Positions 23,734 through 32,379 of a stretch of 64,000 bases of DNA are shown here, one piece after another; the first letter of the stretch is position 1, and every line of letters begins with the position of its first letter. The translations under genes and the position numbers were made by a program. Source of the stretch: Dyella_B jejuensis (GTDB lineage: Bacteria; Pseudomonadota; Gammaproteobacteria; Xanthomonadales; Rhodanobacteraceae); NCBI RefSeq assembly GCF_044904675.1, contig NZ_JADIKJ010000004.1:1-64000 (forward strand), given 5' to 3'. The notes below the pieces were generated by a model. It saw only the letters and a program-made list of their open reading frames with translations, was not told the origin of the DNA and searched no databases.

Positions 23734-24834
23734 GTAGCTCTCGTTGCAGTGCTGATCGCGCTACTGGTTTTCACTCCCTCCGCCCACGCCGACAAGATCC
23801 GCGACCTGGTGCAAGTCGCCGGCGTGCGCAGCAATCAGCTGGTCGGTTACGGCCTGGTGGTGGGCCTGGACGGCACCGGCGACCAGACCACGCAGGCGCC
23901 GTTCACCACGCAGAGCCTGGAGAACATGCTCAAGCAGTTCGGCGTGTCGATTCCGGCTACCGGGATCCAGCCGCAGTTGAAAGACGTGGCGGCGGTGACG
24001 ATCACCGCCGAGCTGCCGCCGTTCGCCAAGCCGGGCCAGAGCATCGACGTGACGGTGGCCTCGATCGGCAATGCCAAGAGCATCCGCGGCGGCGAGCTGC
24101 TGATGACGCCGTTGCGTGGCGCGGACGGCAATGTCTATGCGGTAGCGCAGGGCAGCGTGGTCGTCGGCGGCGTCAGTGCGTCGGGCCGCAGCGGTTCCAG
24201 CGTGCAGATCAATATCTCGGCCAGCGGCCGCATTCCCAACGGCGCTTCGGTTGAACGGACGGTGCCCAACTCGTTCGAGCGTGGCGGCGACCTGGTACTG
24301 AACTTGAATACCGCCGACTACGTCACCGCCAACCGCGTGGTCGAGGCCATCAATCATCTCTACGGCGCGGGCACCGCGCATGCGCTCGACGGCGGCTCCA
24401 TTGCCGTGCGCGGGCCGGTCGATCCCGGCGAAAAAGTGGCCTGGCTCGGCGCGATCGAATCGCTCGACGTCACGCCCGGCGATGCGCCGGCGCGCGTGAT
24501 CGTCAATTCGCGCACCGGCACGGTCGTGATCGGCTCGGACGTGCGCGTGAGCGCGGCGGCGGTGGCGCACGGCTCGATCCAGGTCACCATCACCGAACAG
24601 CCGCAGGTCAGCCAGCCAGGAGCGTTTAGCAACGGGCAGACCGTGGTGGTTCCCAACAGTTCGGTATCGATCAACCAGCAAGGCGGGCATATGTTCAAGT
24701 TCGGGCCCGGCGTGAGCCTGGATTCCATCGTGCGCGCGGTGAACCAGGTCGGCGCTACGCCCACCGACCTGATCTCCATCCTCGAAGCGCTCAAGCAGGC
24801 CGGCGCCTTGCATGCGGACCTGGTGGTGATATGA
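23650..24834 (+). CDS. flgI: FlgI, P-ring protein with a REP element in its signal-peptide region
   Basis: A 394-residue periplasmic ring protein. The mature part begins at about residue 48 (DKIRDLVQVAGVRSNQLVGY, then GLVVGLDGTGDQTTQAPFTT) and runs through the family to the C-terminal EALKQAGALHADLVVI. The signal peptide is odd. After MNINIRNPSGHSGK come about 12 residues (16-27, SPSPQRSPRRGG) encoded by a REP-like palindrome, and only then the hydrophobic core VALVAVLIALLVF and AHA. Either the n-region was lengthened in frame, or translation now starts at the GTG just before LIALLVF. The mature FlgI is intact either way. Confidence 0.94.
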   Translation: MNINIRNPSGHSGKGSPSPQRSPRRGGGVALVAVLIALLVFTPSAHADKIRDLVQVAGVRSNQLVGYGLVVGLDGTGDQTTQAPFTTQSLENMLKQFGVSIPATGIQPQLKDVAAVTITAELPPFAKPGQSIDVTVASIGNAKSIRGGELLMTPLRGADGNVYAVAQGSVVVGGVSASGRSGSSVQINISASGRIPNGASVERTVPNSFERGGDLVLNLNTADYVTANRVVEAINHLYGAGTAHALDGGSIAVRGPVDPGEKVAWLGAIESLDVTPGDAPARVIVNSRTGTVVIGSDVRVSAAAVAHGSIQVTITEQPQVSQPGAFSNGQTVVVPNSSVSINQQGGHMFKFGPGVSLDSIVRAVNQVGATPTDLISILEALKQAGALHADLVVI

Positions 24835-24894
24835 GCGCCTGCTTGCAGCCCATGCGCCGCCCGCGCTGCGCCGACTCCGCCAGCAGGCCCGGCC

Positions 24895-25845
24895 ATGGCT
24901 GATCTGGGCAACGCCGCGGCGCAAAGCTTGAGTACCTGGACCGACCTGTCCGGGTTCAGTGCCTTGCGTCATCAGGCTGAGACCGATAGCGGCGCCACGC
25001 TGCCGGCGGTAGCCAGGCAGTTTGAGTCGATGTTCACCGAAATGCTGCTGAAGTCGATGCGTGATGCGAACTTCGGCGACCCGCTGTTCGAAAGCCAGGC
25101 GGGCGACGAGTGGCAAGACATGTACGACCAGCAGTTGTCGCTCAACCTGTCGCAACACGGCAAGGGCCTGGGTATCGCGGACATGCTGGTGCGCCAGCTG
25201 GGTGGCCACGAAAACCACGGCGATAAATCAGGACAGGTCGATCCGGCGGCGACAGGGCTCGTCGACGACTGGAAACAACGCTTGTATCAAGTGGCTGACG
25301 CTACCCGTTCGGCCGGCCGCGCCGCCATGGCATGGCTGCCGGACGATGCCGAAGCGTTCGTGCGTGAACTCGCGCCGCAGGCCAGCATCGTGGCGAAGGA
25401 ACTGGGCCTGTCGCTGCGCACCGTGCTGGCGCAGGCTGCGCTGGAAACGCAATGGGGCAAGCATATGCCCACGCATCCGGACGGCAGCAGCAGCTTCAAC
25501 CTGTTCGGCATCAAGGCCGGCGGCAGCTGGGGCGGTTCGCGCGTGAACGTACCCACGGTGGAATACGAAGGCGGCATCGCGGTACGCAAGCAGGCGCAAT
25601 TCCGTTCCTACAAATCCATCGCCGATTCGCTGGCCGACTACGCCGACCTGATCGGCAAGGATCCGCGCTACACGCAAGCGCGCGGCCACGGCGACGATGT
25701 GCTCGGCTATGCCCGCGCGCTGATCGAAGGCGGTTACGCCACCGATCCGGACTACGCGGGCAAAGTGGCAGCCATTGCCAACAGTTCCATGATGCGCAAC
25801 GCGCTGAGCGCGCTCAAGAACGCCGACCCGGTGCCGACACCATGA
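24895..25845 (+). CDS. flgJ: FlgJ, rod cap and peptidoglycan hydrolase
   Basis: A 316-residue two-domain protein. The N-terminal rod-binding domain (about 30-105) has VARQFESMFTEMLLKSMRDA. The C-terminal glucosaminidase domain (about 155-300) has the catalytic-Glu region LAQAALETQWGKHMP and the family motif FNLFGIKAGGSW. It caps the rod and opens the murein layer. Length matches the two-domain gammaproteobacterial form. It follows flgI after 60 bases with only a weak ribosome site. Confidence 0.94.
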   Translation: MADLGNAAAQSLSTWTDLSGFSALRHQAETDSGATLPAVARQFESMFTEMLLKSMRDANFGDPLFESQAGDEWQDMYDQQLSLNLSQHGKGLGIADMLVRQLGGHENHGDKSGQVDPAATGLVDDWKQRLYQVADATRSAGRAAMAWLPDDAEAFVRELAPQASIVAKELGLSLRTVLAQAALETQWGKHMPTHPDGSSSFNLFGIKAGGSWGGSRVNVPTVEYEGGIAVRKQAQFRSYKSIADSLADYADLIGKDPRYTQARGHGDDVLGYARALIEGGYATDPDYAGKVAAIANSSMMRNALSALKNADPVPTP

Positions 25846-25992
25846 GAGAAAACGCTGCTCGCCTGCATAAGGCAACGCTGCCTTCCCCGGACGCGGGGAA
25901 GCGTCGGGAGGCGTGTGCGTCCGCCTGCACCCCGATGCGGGCGGGCACCTTCTTTCCGACCTTCCGCGCCCACTGATCCTGAGGAACGCTTC

Positions 25993-27885
25993 ATGTCCAG
26001 CATGCTCAACATCGGCATTACCGGCTTGAATGCCGCGCAGGTCGCGCTCAGCACGGTCAGCAACAACATCGCCAACGCCAGCACCAGCGGCTACAGCGAG
26101 GAAAGCGCGCTGCAGGTGGAAAGCATCGGCCAGAGCAACGGCGCCTACACCATCGGCAGCGGCGTGAACGTGGTGGCAGTGCAGCGCGCCTATAGCCAAT
26201 ATCTCACCAGCGCGTTGTGGAGCAGCAACAGCGGCCTGCAAAGCGCCACCACCGCCAACACGCTCACCAGCACGCTCAATAGCCTGCTGAGCAACAGCGG
26301 CAACCTGCAGACCGCGCTGGACAATTTCTACAGCAGCTTCAGCAGCGTGGCGAACTCGCCCAGTTCCACCTCGGTGCGGCAGGCAGCCCTGGGCTCGGCG
26401 TCATCGTTGACCAGCGTGTTCAACACGCTCGGCCAGCAGCTCAGCCAGCAGTCGACCCAGGTCAACCAGCAAGTCACCGGCACGGTCACCAGCATCAATA
26501 CCCTGAGCCAGCAGATTGCCGCACTCAACGGCCAGATCGCGCAGGCGGGGCTGGGCAGCAATCCGAACAGCCTGCTCGACCAGCGCGACAACCTGGTGCA
26601 GCAGCTGGCCGGCTTGACCGGCATCTCCGCCTCCACCGACAGCACCGGCTCGATCAGCGTGTATACCTCCGCCGGCGAAACGCTGGTGAGCGGCACGCAA
26701 TCGTACGCGCTGTCCGCCGGCGCGAACCCCTACGATCCGGGCACCACCGACGTCTTCGACAGTGCCGGCAACGACGTGACCGCGCAGCTCAGCGGCGGCA
26801 CGCTCGGCGCCTTGATCAGCTATCGCGGCAACGTGTTGCAGCCGGCGCAAAACGCCTTGGGCCAGTCGGCGATCGCCTTGGCCGCCAGCGTCAATGGACA
26901 GCAGGCGCAAGGCCTCGATCTCAACGGCCAGCAAGGCCAGGCGATCTTCAGCGTGGACGGGCCTGCGGTGTTGCCATCCAGCCAGAATGCCGGCAGTGCG
27001 GCGGTGAGCGCCTCGGTCAGCGATGCGTCGGCGCTGACCACCTCCGACTACATCCTCAAGTACACCGGTAGCGGGACCGGCACCAACGGCTGGAGCCTGT
27101 CCACCACCGGCGGCCAGAGCGTCCCGCTCACCGCCAATGCGGATGGCACGCTGTCCGCCGACGGCCTGACCTTCAGCACCTCCGGTACGCCGCAAACCGG
27201 CGACAGCTACGAAATCGAGCCCACGCGCAACGCTGCCGCATCGCTATCGGTGAGCATGACCGATCCCAAGGGCATTGCCGCCGCGGCGGCACTGACCGCG
27301 ACCGCTGCGGCTTCCAACACCGGCACGGGCAGCGTGGGCTCGATCAGTGTCAGCAACAGCGCCAACGCCAACCTGCTTGCCGGCGCCACCATCCAGTTCG
27401 GCAACGGCGGCAGCTACACGATTACCGATGGCGCCGGCAACACCACCACCGGGACCTACACATCGGGCCAGCCGATCACGGCCGACGGCTGGAGCCTGAG
27501 CCTCAGCGGCACCCCGGCCAGCGGTGACAGTTTCACCGTCGCGGCCAACAGCAACGGCCTCAGCGACGACAGCAATGCGTTGTCGCTGGCCGGCCTGGCC
27601 GATGCCGGCGTGATCGACGGCAGCACGGTTTCGGTGGTGACCAGCTATGCCAACCTCACCGCGCAGATCGGCAGTGCCGGCAGCCAGGCCAGCGCGGAAT
27701 TGACGACGCAGACCAATCTCTACAGCCAGGCGCAGAGCAACCAGCAAAGCCTGGCCGGCGTAAACCTCAACCAGGAGGCGGCCAACCTGGTGCAGTACCA
27801 GCAGGCGTACCAGGCTTCCGCCCAGGTCATCTCGACCGCCCAGATGCTGTTCACCAGCCTGATCACCGCGATCGAGGACGGCTAA
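25993..27885 (+). CDS. flgK: FlgK, hook-filament junction protein (HAP1)
   Basis: A 630-residue axial protein with the signature STVSNNIANASTSGYSEESA and C-terminal NLNQEAANLVQYQQAYQASA. The ATG at 25993 follows GAGGAACGCTTC. Between about residues 352 and 519 it carries two related beta-rich modules, each ending in a G-W/L-S-S-G-T-P-x-x-G-D pattern (FSTSGTPQTGDSYEI and LSLSGTPASGDSFTV). A similar module occurs in FlgL. The product is longer than enteric FlgK (about 550) because of these modules. Confidence 0.95.
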   Translation: MSSMLNIGITGLNAAQVALSTVSNNIANASTSGYSEESALQVESIGQSNGAYTIGSGVNVVAVQRAYSQYLTSALWSSNSGLQSATTANTLTSTLNSLLSNSGNLQTALDNFYSSFSSVANSPSSTSVRQAALGSASSLTSVFNTLGQQLSQQSTQVNQQVTGTVTSINTLSQQIAALNGQIAQAGLGSNPNSLLDQRDNLVQQLAGLTGISASTDSTGSISVYTSAGETLVSGTQSYALSAGANPYDPGTTDVFDSAGNDVTAQLSGGTLGALISYRGNVLQPAQNALGQSAIALAASVNGQQAQGLDLNGQQGQAIFSVDGPAVLPSSQNAGSAAVSASVSDASALTTSDYILKYTGSGTGTNGWSLSTTGGQSVPLTANADGTLSADGLTFSTSGTPQTGDSYEIEPTRNAAASLSVSMTDPKGIAAAAALTATAAASNTGTGSVGSISVSNSANANLLAGATIQFGNGGSYTITDGAGNTTTGTYTSGQPITADGWSLSLSGTPASGDSFTVAANSNGLSDDSNALSLAGLADAGVIDGSTVSVVTSYANLTAQIGSAGSQASAELTTQTNLYSQAQSNQQSLAGVNLNQEAANLVQYQQAYQASAQVISTAQMLFTSLITAIEDG

Positions 27886-28154
27886 GCGCGTGCCCGCGGT
27901 CTTGGCGTGGCCCGCGCCGGGATCTGCTTTGCCAGTCGGGCCAGGAGGAACGAAGGCGTGTACATCGATGCACAACTGAGAGCGGACGCAGCCCGGCGGG
28001 CAAACAGGCCCGGCCCTTCGGGTTGCCACGCTGCGTCCACCCTGCGGCCGCGCGCAGCCTGGCTTGCCAGCCAGGCAAGCGCTGCGCCGCGCACTACCAC
28101 CTGGCGGTCGCGCCGCGGCAACGCGGGCTACGCCCAGACCCGAGGCAAGCTCCC
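27886..28154 (+). other. 269-base flgK-flgL spacer with strong inverted repeats
   Basis: No gene is supported. GGACGCAGC at about 27984-27992 pairs with GCTGCGTCC at about 28030-28038, with inner pairing possible. GCTTGCC and GGCAAGC (about 28061-28079) form a second hairpin. The spacer may terminate, process or attenuate the flg transcript before flgL. Confidence 0.45.
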
Positions 28155-29399
28155 ATGATGCGCATTTCCACCGCGTGGATGTACCAGCAATCGGTCAACA
28201 CCATGCTCAACCAGCAGAGCGAACTGGCGCAGACGCAGAACGAGGTCAGCACCGGGCTCGCCATCAATGTGGCATCCGACAATCCGGTGGGCGCGGCGCA
28301 GGTCGTGGGGCTGAACCACATCCTGGCGGAGAACACCACCTATACCAGCAACAACAGCAGCGCCACCACGCGACTATCCACCGAAACGAGCACGCTTTCC
28401 TCGGTCAGCAACCTGTTGAGCAGCGTGAACGACATCGCGTTGGGCGCGATCAACAGTGCGATGTCCTCCAGCGACCTGAGCAACATGGCGACCGAGCTGA
28501 CGCAATACCGCGACCAGCTGGTGCAGCTGGCCAATACCACCGACGCCAACGGCCAGGCGCTGTTCGCCGGCACCAGCAGCACCACCACGCCGTTCGTGAT
28601 GGACAGCAATACCGGCGCGGTGACGTATGCCGGCAACGACCAGCAGTCGTTCACGGCGATCGGCTCGGGCTTGAAGGTCGCCAACGGCGATCCGGGCAGT
28701 TCGATTTTCATGAACCTGCCCGCGGGCAACGGCTCGTTCGTCGCCAGCGCCGGCAGCGGCAATACCGGCACGCTGGTGGTCGGCGCGAACAGCGTGACCG
28801 ATGCCAGCGCATGGAGCGCCGCCACCGCCTCCGGCCCGATCAACGACACCATCACTTTTGGCGCCAATGGCGCGTACACGGTGACTGACGCCAATGGCAA
28901 TCCGGTCACCGACAGCAGCGGCAATCCGATCACCGGCACCTATACCGACGGCGGCAGCATCAGTTTCGACGGCACATCGATCGCCATGAGCGGCACGCCG
29001 GCGGCCGGCGATACGGTGACCGTGCAATCGGACACGGCATCCAACACGCAGGACGTGTTCACTACGCTCAATAACATGATCGCCGCGCTGCAAAGCGGCG
29101 GCAGCACCGCTTCGATCAACAACACCCTGAACCGCCAGCTCGAATCGCTGAACACGGCGATGGACAGCGTATCCACCACGCAGGTCGCCGTGGGCAGCCG
29201 CATGGACACGCTGCAACAGCAAAGCAGCAGCGATGCCGACCTGAACGTGACTTACCAGAGCGCGCTGTCGGACGTGCAAAACGTGGACATGGCCACCGCC
29301 ATCAGCAACCTGTCGCTGCAATCCACGGCCTTGCAGGCCTCGCAGCAAGTGTTCGCGAAAGTGCAGGGCACCAGCCTGTTCGACTACTTGCAATCCTGA
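28155..29399 (+). CDS. flgL: FlgL, hook-filament junction protein (HAP3)
   Basis: A 414-residue protein of the flagellin superfamily. The N-terminus MMRISTAWMYQQSVNTMLNQ and the C-terminal LQASQQVFAKVQGTSLFDYL are diagnostic. The central beta domain (about 232-292) has the module ending in MSGTPAAGDTVTVQ, which resembles the two modules in FlgK. The start is the first of two adjacent ATG codons. It is the last structural gene of the flg operon, 25 bases before a methyltransferase gene. Confidence 0.95.
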   Translation: MMRISTAWMYQQSVNTMLNQQSELAQTQNEVSTGLAINVASDNPVGAAQVVGLNHILAENTTYTSNNSSATTRLSTETSTLSSVSNLLSSVNDIALGAINSAMSSSDLSNMATELTQYRDQLVQLANTTDANGQALFAGTSSTTTPFVMDSNTGAVTYAGNDQQSFTAIGSGLKVANGDPGSSIFMNLPAGNGSFVASAGSGNTGTLVVGANSVTDASAWSAATASGPINDTITFGANGAYTVTDANGNPVTDSSGNPITGTYTDGGSISFDGTSIAMSGTPAAGDTVTVQSDTASNTQDVFTTLNNMIAALQSGGSTASINNTLNRQLESLNTAMDSVSTTQVAVGSRMDTLQQQSSSDADLNVTYQSALSDVQNVDMATAISNLSLQSTALQASQQVFAKVQGTSLFDYLQS

Positions 29400-29423
29400 T
29401 CCGCGCCACCCGAGGGCGACCGT

Positions 29424-30092
29424 ATGCAACAGACACCCGTCAACCAGATCCACAACCAGGACGTACTCAATCTGATGCCGCTCGATCGGCGCCGGATCGT
29501 CGAAATCGGGTGCAGCTCCGGCGTATTGGCGCGCGAGTACAAGAAGCTCAATCCGAACGCGCATTACGTGGGCGTCGATATCGTGCCCGAATACACGCAG
29601 ATGGCGGCCGAGCATTGCGACGAAGTGCTGTCCTTCGACATCGAGGCGCAAGACAAGCAGTTCCTGCGCGATCGTTTCCGCGCCGATTGCTGGGTGTTCG
29701 CCGACGTGCTGGAACACTTGCGCGATCCCTGGCAACTGCTGGCCAACCTGCGCGAGATCATGCCCGCCGATGGCTGCCTGCTCGCCTGCGTGCCGAACGT
29801 CCAGCACTGGAGCATCCAGGCCCGCCTGAGCCGCGGCGATTTTCGCTACGAACCGGCCGGTCTGCTGGATCGCACGCACCTGCGCTGGTTTACCCGCATC
29901 ACCTTGCTGGAAATGTTCCAGCGCGCGGGTTTTGCCATCGCCACCGGCGTCACGCGCATGTTGAACAACCCGGCCATCGACCAGTTCGCGCCGCACATCC
30001 GCGCGATGGCGCTGGCAGCGGGCGGCGATCCGGAAATGGCGGTGCAGGATGCCAATGTCTTCCAGTTCGTGGTCAAGGCCGTGCCGGCCTGA
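29424..30092 (+). CDS. Class I SAM-dependent methyltransferase
   Basis: A 222-residue methyltransferase with SAM motif I RRIVEIGCSSGVLAREYKK (about 22-40), the acidic end of strand 2 (VGVDIVPEY) and the post-motif region FADVLEHLRDPWQLL. The C-terminal part (LDRTHLRWFTRITLLEMFQR) is common in methyltransferases of glycan clusters. It lies 24 bases after flgL and is probably co-transcribed. Modification of a flagellin-linked sugar or of flagellin is a reasonable but unproven role. Confidence 0.85.
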   Translation: MQQTPVNQIHNQDVLNLMPLDRRRIVEIGCSSGVLAREYKKLNPNAHYVGVDIVPEYTQMAAEHCDEVLSFDIEAQDKQFLRDRFRADCWVFADVLEHLRDPWQLLANLREIMPADGCLLACVPNVQHWSIQARLSRGDFRYEPAGLLDRTHLRWFTRITLLEMFQRAGFAIATGVTRMLNNPAIDQFAPHIRAMALAAGGDPEMAVQDANVFQFVVKAVPA

Positions 30093-30163
30093 GCGAACGC
30101 AGCACTACCAACATCGCCAGCGTGCAACGCGGCCGCACCCTCCGAATCGACAGAGAACCGAGC

Positions 30164-30886
30164 ATGTTTCGCCAGATCGTCAAAGACTATGCGTTGATCG
30201 ATCCCATCGCCTCCTCGCAGCTGCTTCCGGCTGGCGATTCGGCGTCGCCCAAGGAACTGATCTTCCATATCCTCAAAGACAACGCGGCCGATGTGGAGGT
30301 GCTGGATATCGGCTTCGGCCGCGGCGCCCTCGGCGAACTGATCAAGGGCACGCCGCAGACCGCGCACTGGTCGGTGGACGGCGTGGACGGTTTCGAGGGT
30401 GCCTGCAATCATCCGGCGCTGTTCGAACGCAAGATCTATCGCAACATCTGGCACGGCCTGGCGCAGGGCGTGCCGTCCGACCGCTTCGCGCGCTATGACA
30501 TCATCTGCCTGCTGGACGTCATCGAGCATCTCACCGCCGATACCGCGCGGTGGCTGTTGCGCACGCTGCTCACCAGCATGGGCGACAACTCGTTCCTGTT
30601 CATCAGCACGCCGCTGTGGTTCTACCCGCAGCACAGCCAGCAGAGCGGCGACCTGGAAGAACACCTGATCGGCGTTCCGGCCACCTCGATGATGGCGCTG
30701 CTGCCGGTGATGTACGCGATGAATCCACCGTTGATCGGCGGTTTCGTATTGACCAAGCGCAGCCTCGACTTCATCGAATTCTTCCAGCCGACCGCCGACA
30801 GGAGCTTCTCCTACCAGCGCGGCATGCTGATTGCCAACGCGGTCAATTTCCAGTGCGTGCCGGGAAAATTCTTCAAGCTGCTGTAA
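30164..30886 (+). CDS. Second class I SAM-dependent methyltransferase-like protein
   Basis: A 240-residue protein with SAM motif I VEVLDIGFGRGALGELIKG (about 44-62) and YDIICLLDVIEHLTADTARW at the motif II position. It is followed by a divergent C-terminal half (LFISTPLWFYPQHSQQSGDL). It is unlike the neighbouring methyltransferase outside the SAM fold. It lies 71 bases downstream of that gene on the same strand. A joint role in surface-glycan or flagellin modification is suggested by the giant glycosyltransferase beside fliC. Confidence 0.8.
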   Translation: MFRQIVKDYALIDPIASSQLLPAGDSASPKELIFHILKDNAADVEVLDIGFGRGALGELIKGTPQTAHWSVDGVDGFEGACNHPALFERKIYRNIWHGLAQGVPSDRFARYDIICLLDVIEHLTADTARWLLRTLLTSMGDNSFLFISTPLWFYPQHSQQSGDLEEHLIGVPATSMMALLPVMYAMNPPLIGGFVLTKRSLDFIEFFQPTADRSFSYQRGMLIANAVNFQCVPGKFFKLL

Positions 30887-30955
30887 TCGCAGCTTTCGCT
30901 GGCTAAGCGCGAGCCGTGCTTCGCCGCGTATGGTGTCCGCTCTCATCGGTTGTTG

Positions 30956-30980
30956 ATTATGCATATAATATATGCATAAT
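30956..30980. promoter_or_regulatory. Perfect 25-bp palindrome containing TATAAT, brnTA operator and promoter
   Basis: ATTATGCATATA-A-TATATGCATAAT is a perfect inverted repeat with 12-bp arms and a single central base. A consensus -10 TATAAT lies inside it at 30964-30969, 18 bases before the brnT ATG at 30987. Binding of the BrnA-BrnT complex here would block RNA polymerase. The leader would be very short. Confidence 0.72.
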
Positions 30981-30986
30981 GCATGC

Positions 30987-31250
30987 ATGGAATACGAGGC
31001 CGATCCTTTCAAAGCAGCCTCCAATATCGCCAAGCATGGCATTTCGTTTGGCGAGGCCGTGACTGCGTTGCTCGATCCCAATGCACTCGCTATGGAGGAT
31101 GACTCTGCGGATGAAAGCCGCTGGGTTCTACTCGGTCTAAGCGAAGCCGGACGATTATTGACAGTGGTTTACGCCATGCGTGGCGATGTGCCACGCATGA
31201 TCTCGGCCAGGAGGGCTACCGCGCGCGAGAAAAAGGCTTATGAAATCTGA
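30987..31250 (+). CDS. brnT: BrnT-family ribonuclease toxin
   Basis: An 87-residue protein with the BrnT pattern: EADPFKAASNIAKHGISFGE at the N-terminus, the basic segment RMISARRATAREKKAY at the C-terminus and hydrophobic strands in between (LLTVVYAMR). BrnT toxins have an RNase-like fold and cleave RNA. I chose the ATG at 30987 over the ATG at 30972, because the latter lies upstream of the expected transcription start. It overlaps the next gene by 11 bases, the typical toxin-first brnTA order. Confidence 0.88.
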   Translation: MEYEADPFKAASNIAKHGISFGEAVTALLDPNALAMEDDSADESRWVLLGLSEAGRLLTVVYAMRGDVPRMISARRATAREKKAYEI

Positions 31251-31554
31251 GTACGATTTTTCCAAGGCAAGGCGGGCGAAAGACATTCCGCATTTGAGCA
31301 CATTGCAGGAGCAGGCCGGTGGCGGCAAGACACGCATCACCATCATGCTCGATGATGACGTGATCGAAGGTTTCAAAGCGCTCGTCGGCCCTGCTGGCGC
31401 CTACCAGACCGAGATCAATCGCGTGCTGCGGGCGCATTTGTCTGCATCGGCTCCGGTGACGGCCAGCGAGATGTTCGCGGCACTCGAAAAGCTGGCCAAG
31501 ACCATGCAAAAAGCGGTGCGGGATACGGTTAGAAAAGAATTGCACACGAACTGA
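31240..31554 (+). CDS. brnA: BrnA-family antitoxin
   Basis: A 104-residue antitoxin with an N-terminal toxin-wrapping segment (YDFSKARRAKDIPHLSTL) and a ribbon-helix-helix DNA-binding part (KTRITIMLDDDVIEGFKALV, then YQTEINRVLRAHL). It neutralises BrnT and represses the operon together with it. The C-terminal ~30 residues form an additional helix. It overlaps brnT by 11 bases. Confidence 0.87.
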   Translation: MKSEYDFSKARRAKDIPHLSTLQEQAGGGKTRITIMLDDDVIEGFKALVGPAGAYQTEINRVLRAHLSASAPVTASEMFAALEKLAKTMQKAVRDTVRKELHTN

Positions 31555-31694
31555 CCAAAAGGTGGCGGAGCCTGTGTGCGCGGATTGCAAGTCCGGCACG
31601 CTATAGCTCATCCGCACGTGTTCGCCGCCCCCGATCGCCCGCACGATGCGCGGCCCGGTGTCGACGCGGGCACCGCAGCACAAGGAACTGGCTC

Positions 31695-32036
31695 ATGCGC
31701 CATTGGCTTTACATGGCTACCGCGATTCTCACCGAAGTGATCGGCACGCTTGCCATGAAGTACGGCATGCTGCACGACGCGCGCGGCCTGGGGCTGGGCG
31801 TGATGTATGGAATGCTGGTGATGTCCTACACCGCGCTGGCCCTGGCGGTGGCGCGCATTCCGCTGGCGGTGGCCTATGGTGCATGGGAAAGCCTGGGGCT
31901 GGTGCTGATCACGCTATGCAGCGCATGGCTGTTTTCGGAAACGCTGGGAGCGATCAAGGTTGCCGCCATCGGCGCGATCATCCTCGGCATTGTGCTGCTG
32001 GAGCGCGGCACCGAGGAGGGCGATCATGCTGCCTGA
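31695..32036 (+). CDS. mdtJ: MdtJ-like small multidrug resistance subunit
   Basis: A 113-residue protein with four transmembrane helices of the SMR family. Glu14 in AILTEVIGTLAMKYGM is the essential membrane-embedded acidic residue. The helix-3 motif AVAYGAWESLGLVLIT fits MdtJ. SMR pairs MdtJ/MdtI form a heterodimer exporting spermidine or cationic compounds with proton antiport. It overlaps the next gene by 11 bases. Confidence 0.85.
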   Translation: MRHWLYMATAILTEVIGTLAMKYGMLHDARGLGLGVMYGMLVMSYTALALAVARIPLAVAYGAWESLGLVLITLCSAWLFSETLGAIKVAAIGAIILGIVLLERGTEEGDHAA

Positions 32037-32358
32037 CTTCGCGCCGGTCCATCTGCTTTATCTCGGCCTTGCCATCGCGCTGGAAATCGCCGCGAACGTG
32101 TTGATGAAATGTTCGGCCGGTTTCCGCCGAAAGGCCCCCGCCGTGCTGGCGATCATCTGCGCGCTCGCGGCTTTCACCGCGCTGAGCCATGCCATCGAGG
32201 GCATCCAGTTATCGGTGGCCTATGGCATCTGGGGTGGCGTGGGGCTGATCGCCACGGCGATCTTCGGCATCGCGATGTTCGGCGAGCGCTTGCGTCCTTC
32301 CGGCTGGCTTGGGCTGGGCCTGATCCTGGGCGGCGTCGTGCTGCTGAAATTTTCCTAG
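32026..32358 (+). CDS. mdtI: MdtI-like small multidrug resistance subunit
   Basis: A 110-residue four-helix SMR protein. Its first helix has the key acidic residue in ALEIAANVLMKCSAGFRRKA, and LSVAYGIWGGVGLIATAIFG is the helix-3 signature. The GFRRK turn and AFTALSHAIEGI match MdtI of enterics. It is the partner of the preceding SMR gene. It converges with the ClpP-like gene, leaving only 21 bases between the stop codons. Confidence 0.85.
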   Translation: MLPDFAPVHLLYLGLAIALEIAANVLMKCSAGFRRKAPAVLAIICALAAFTALSHAIEGIQLSVAYGIWGGVGLIATAIFGIAMFGERLRPSGWLGLGLILGGVVLLKFS

Positions 32359-32379
32359 CGGCGGGAAGCGTGGGGGCGC

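Noticed and set aside
31555..31694. Possible guanidine-type riboswitch upstream of mdtJI
   Set aside because: A hairpin with GACGC in the loop near 31655-31675 was seen, but the two ACGR-loop hairpins of the guanidine-II class are not present.
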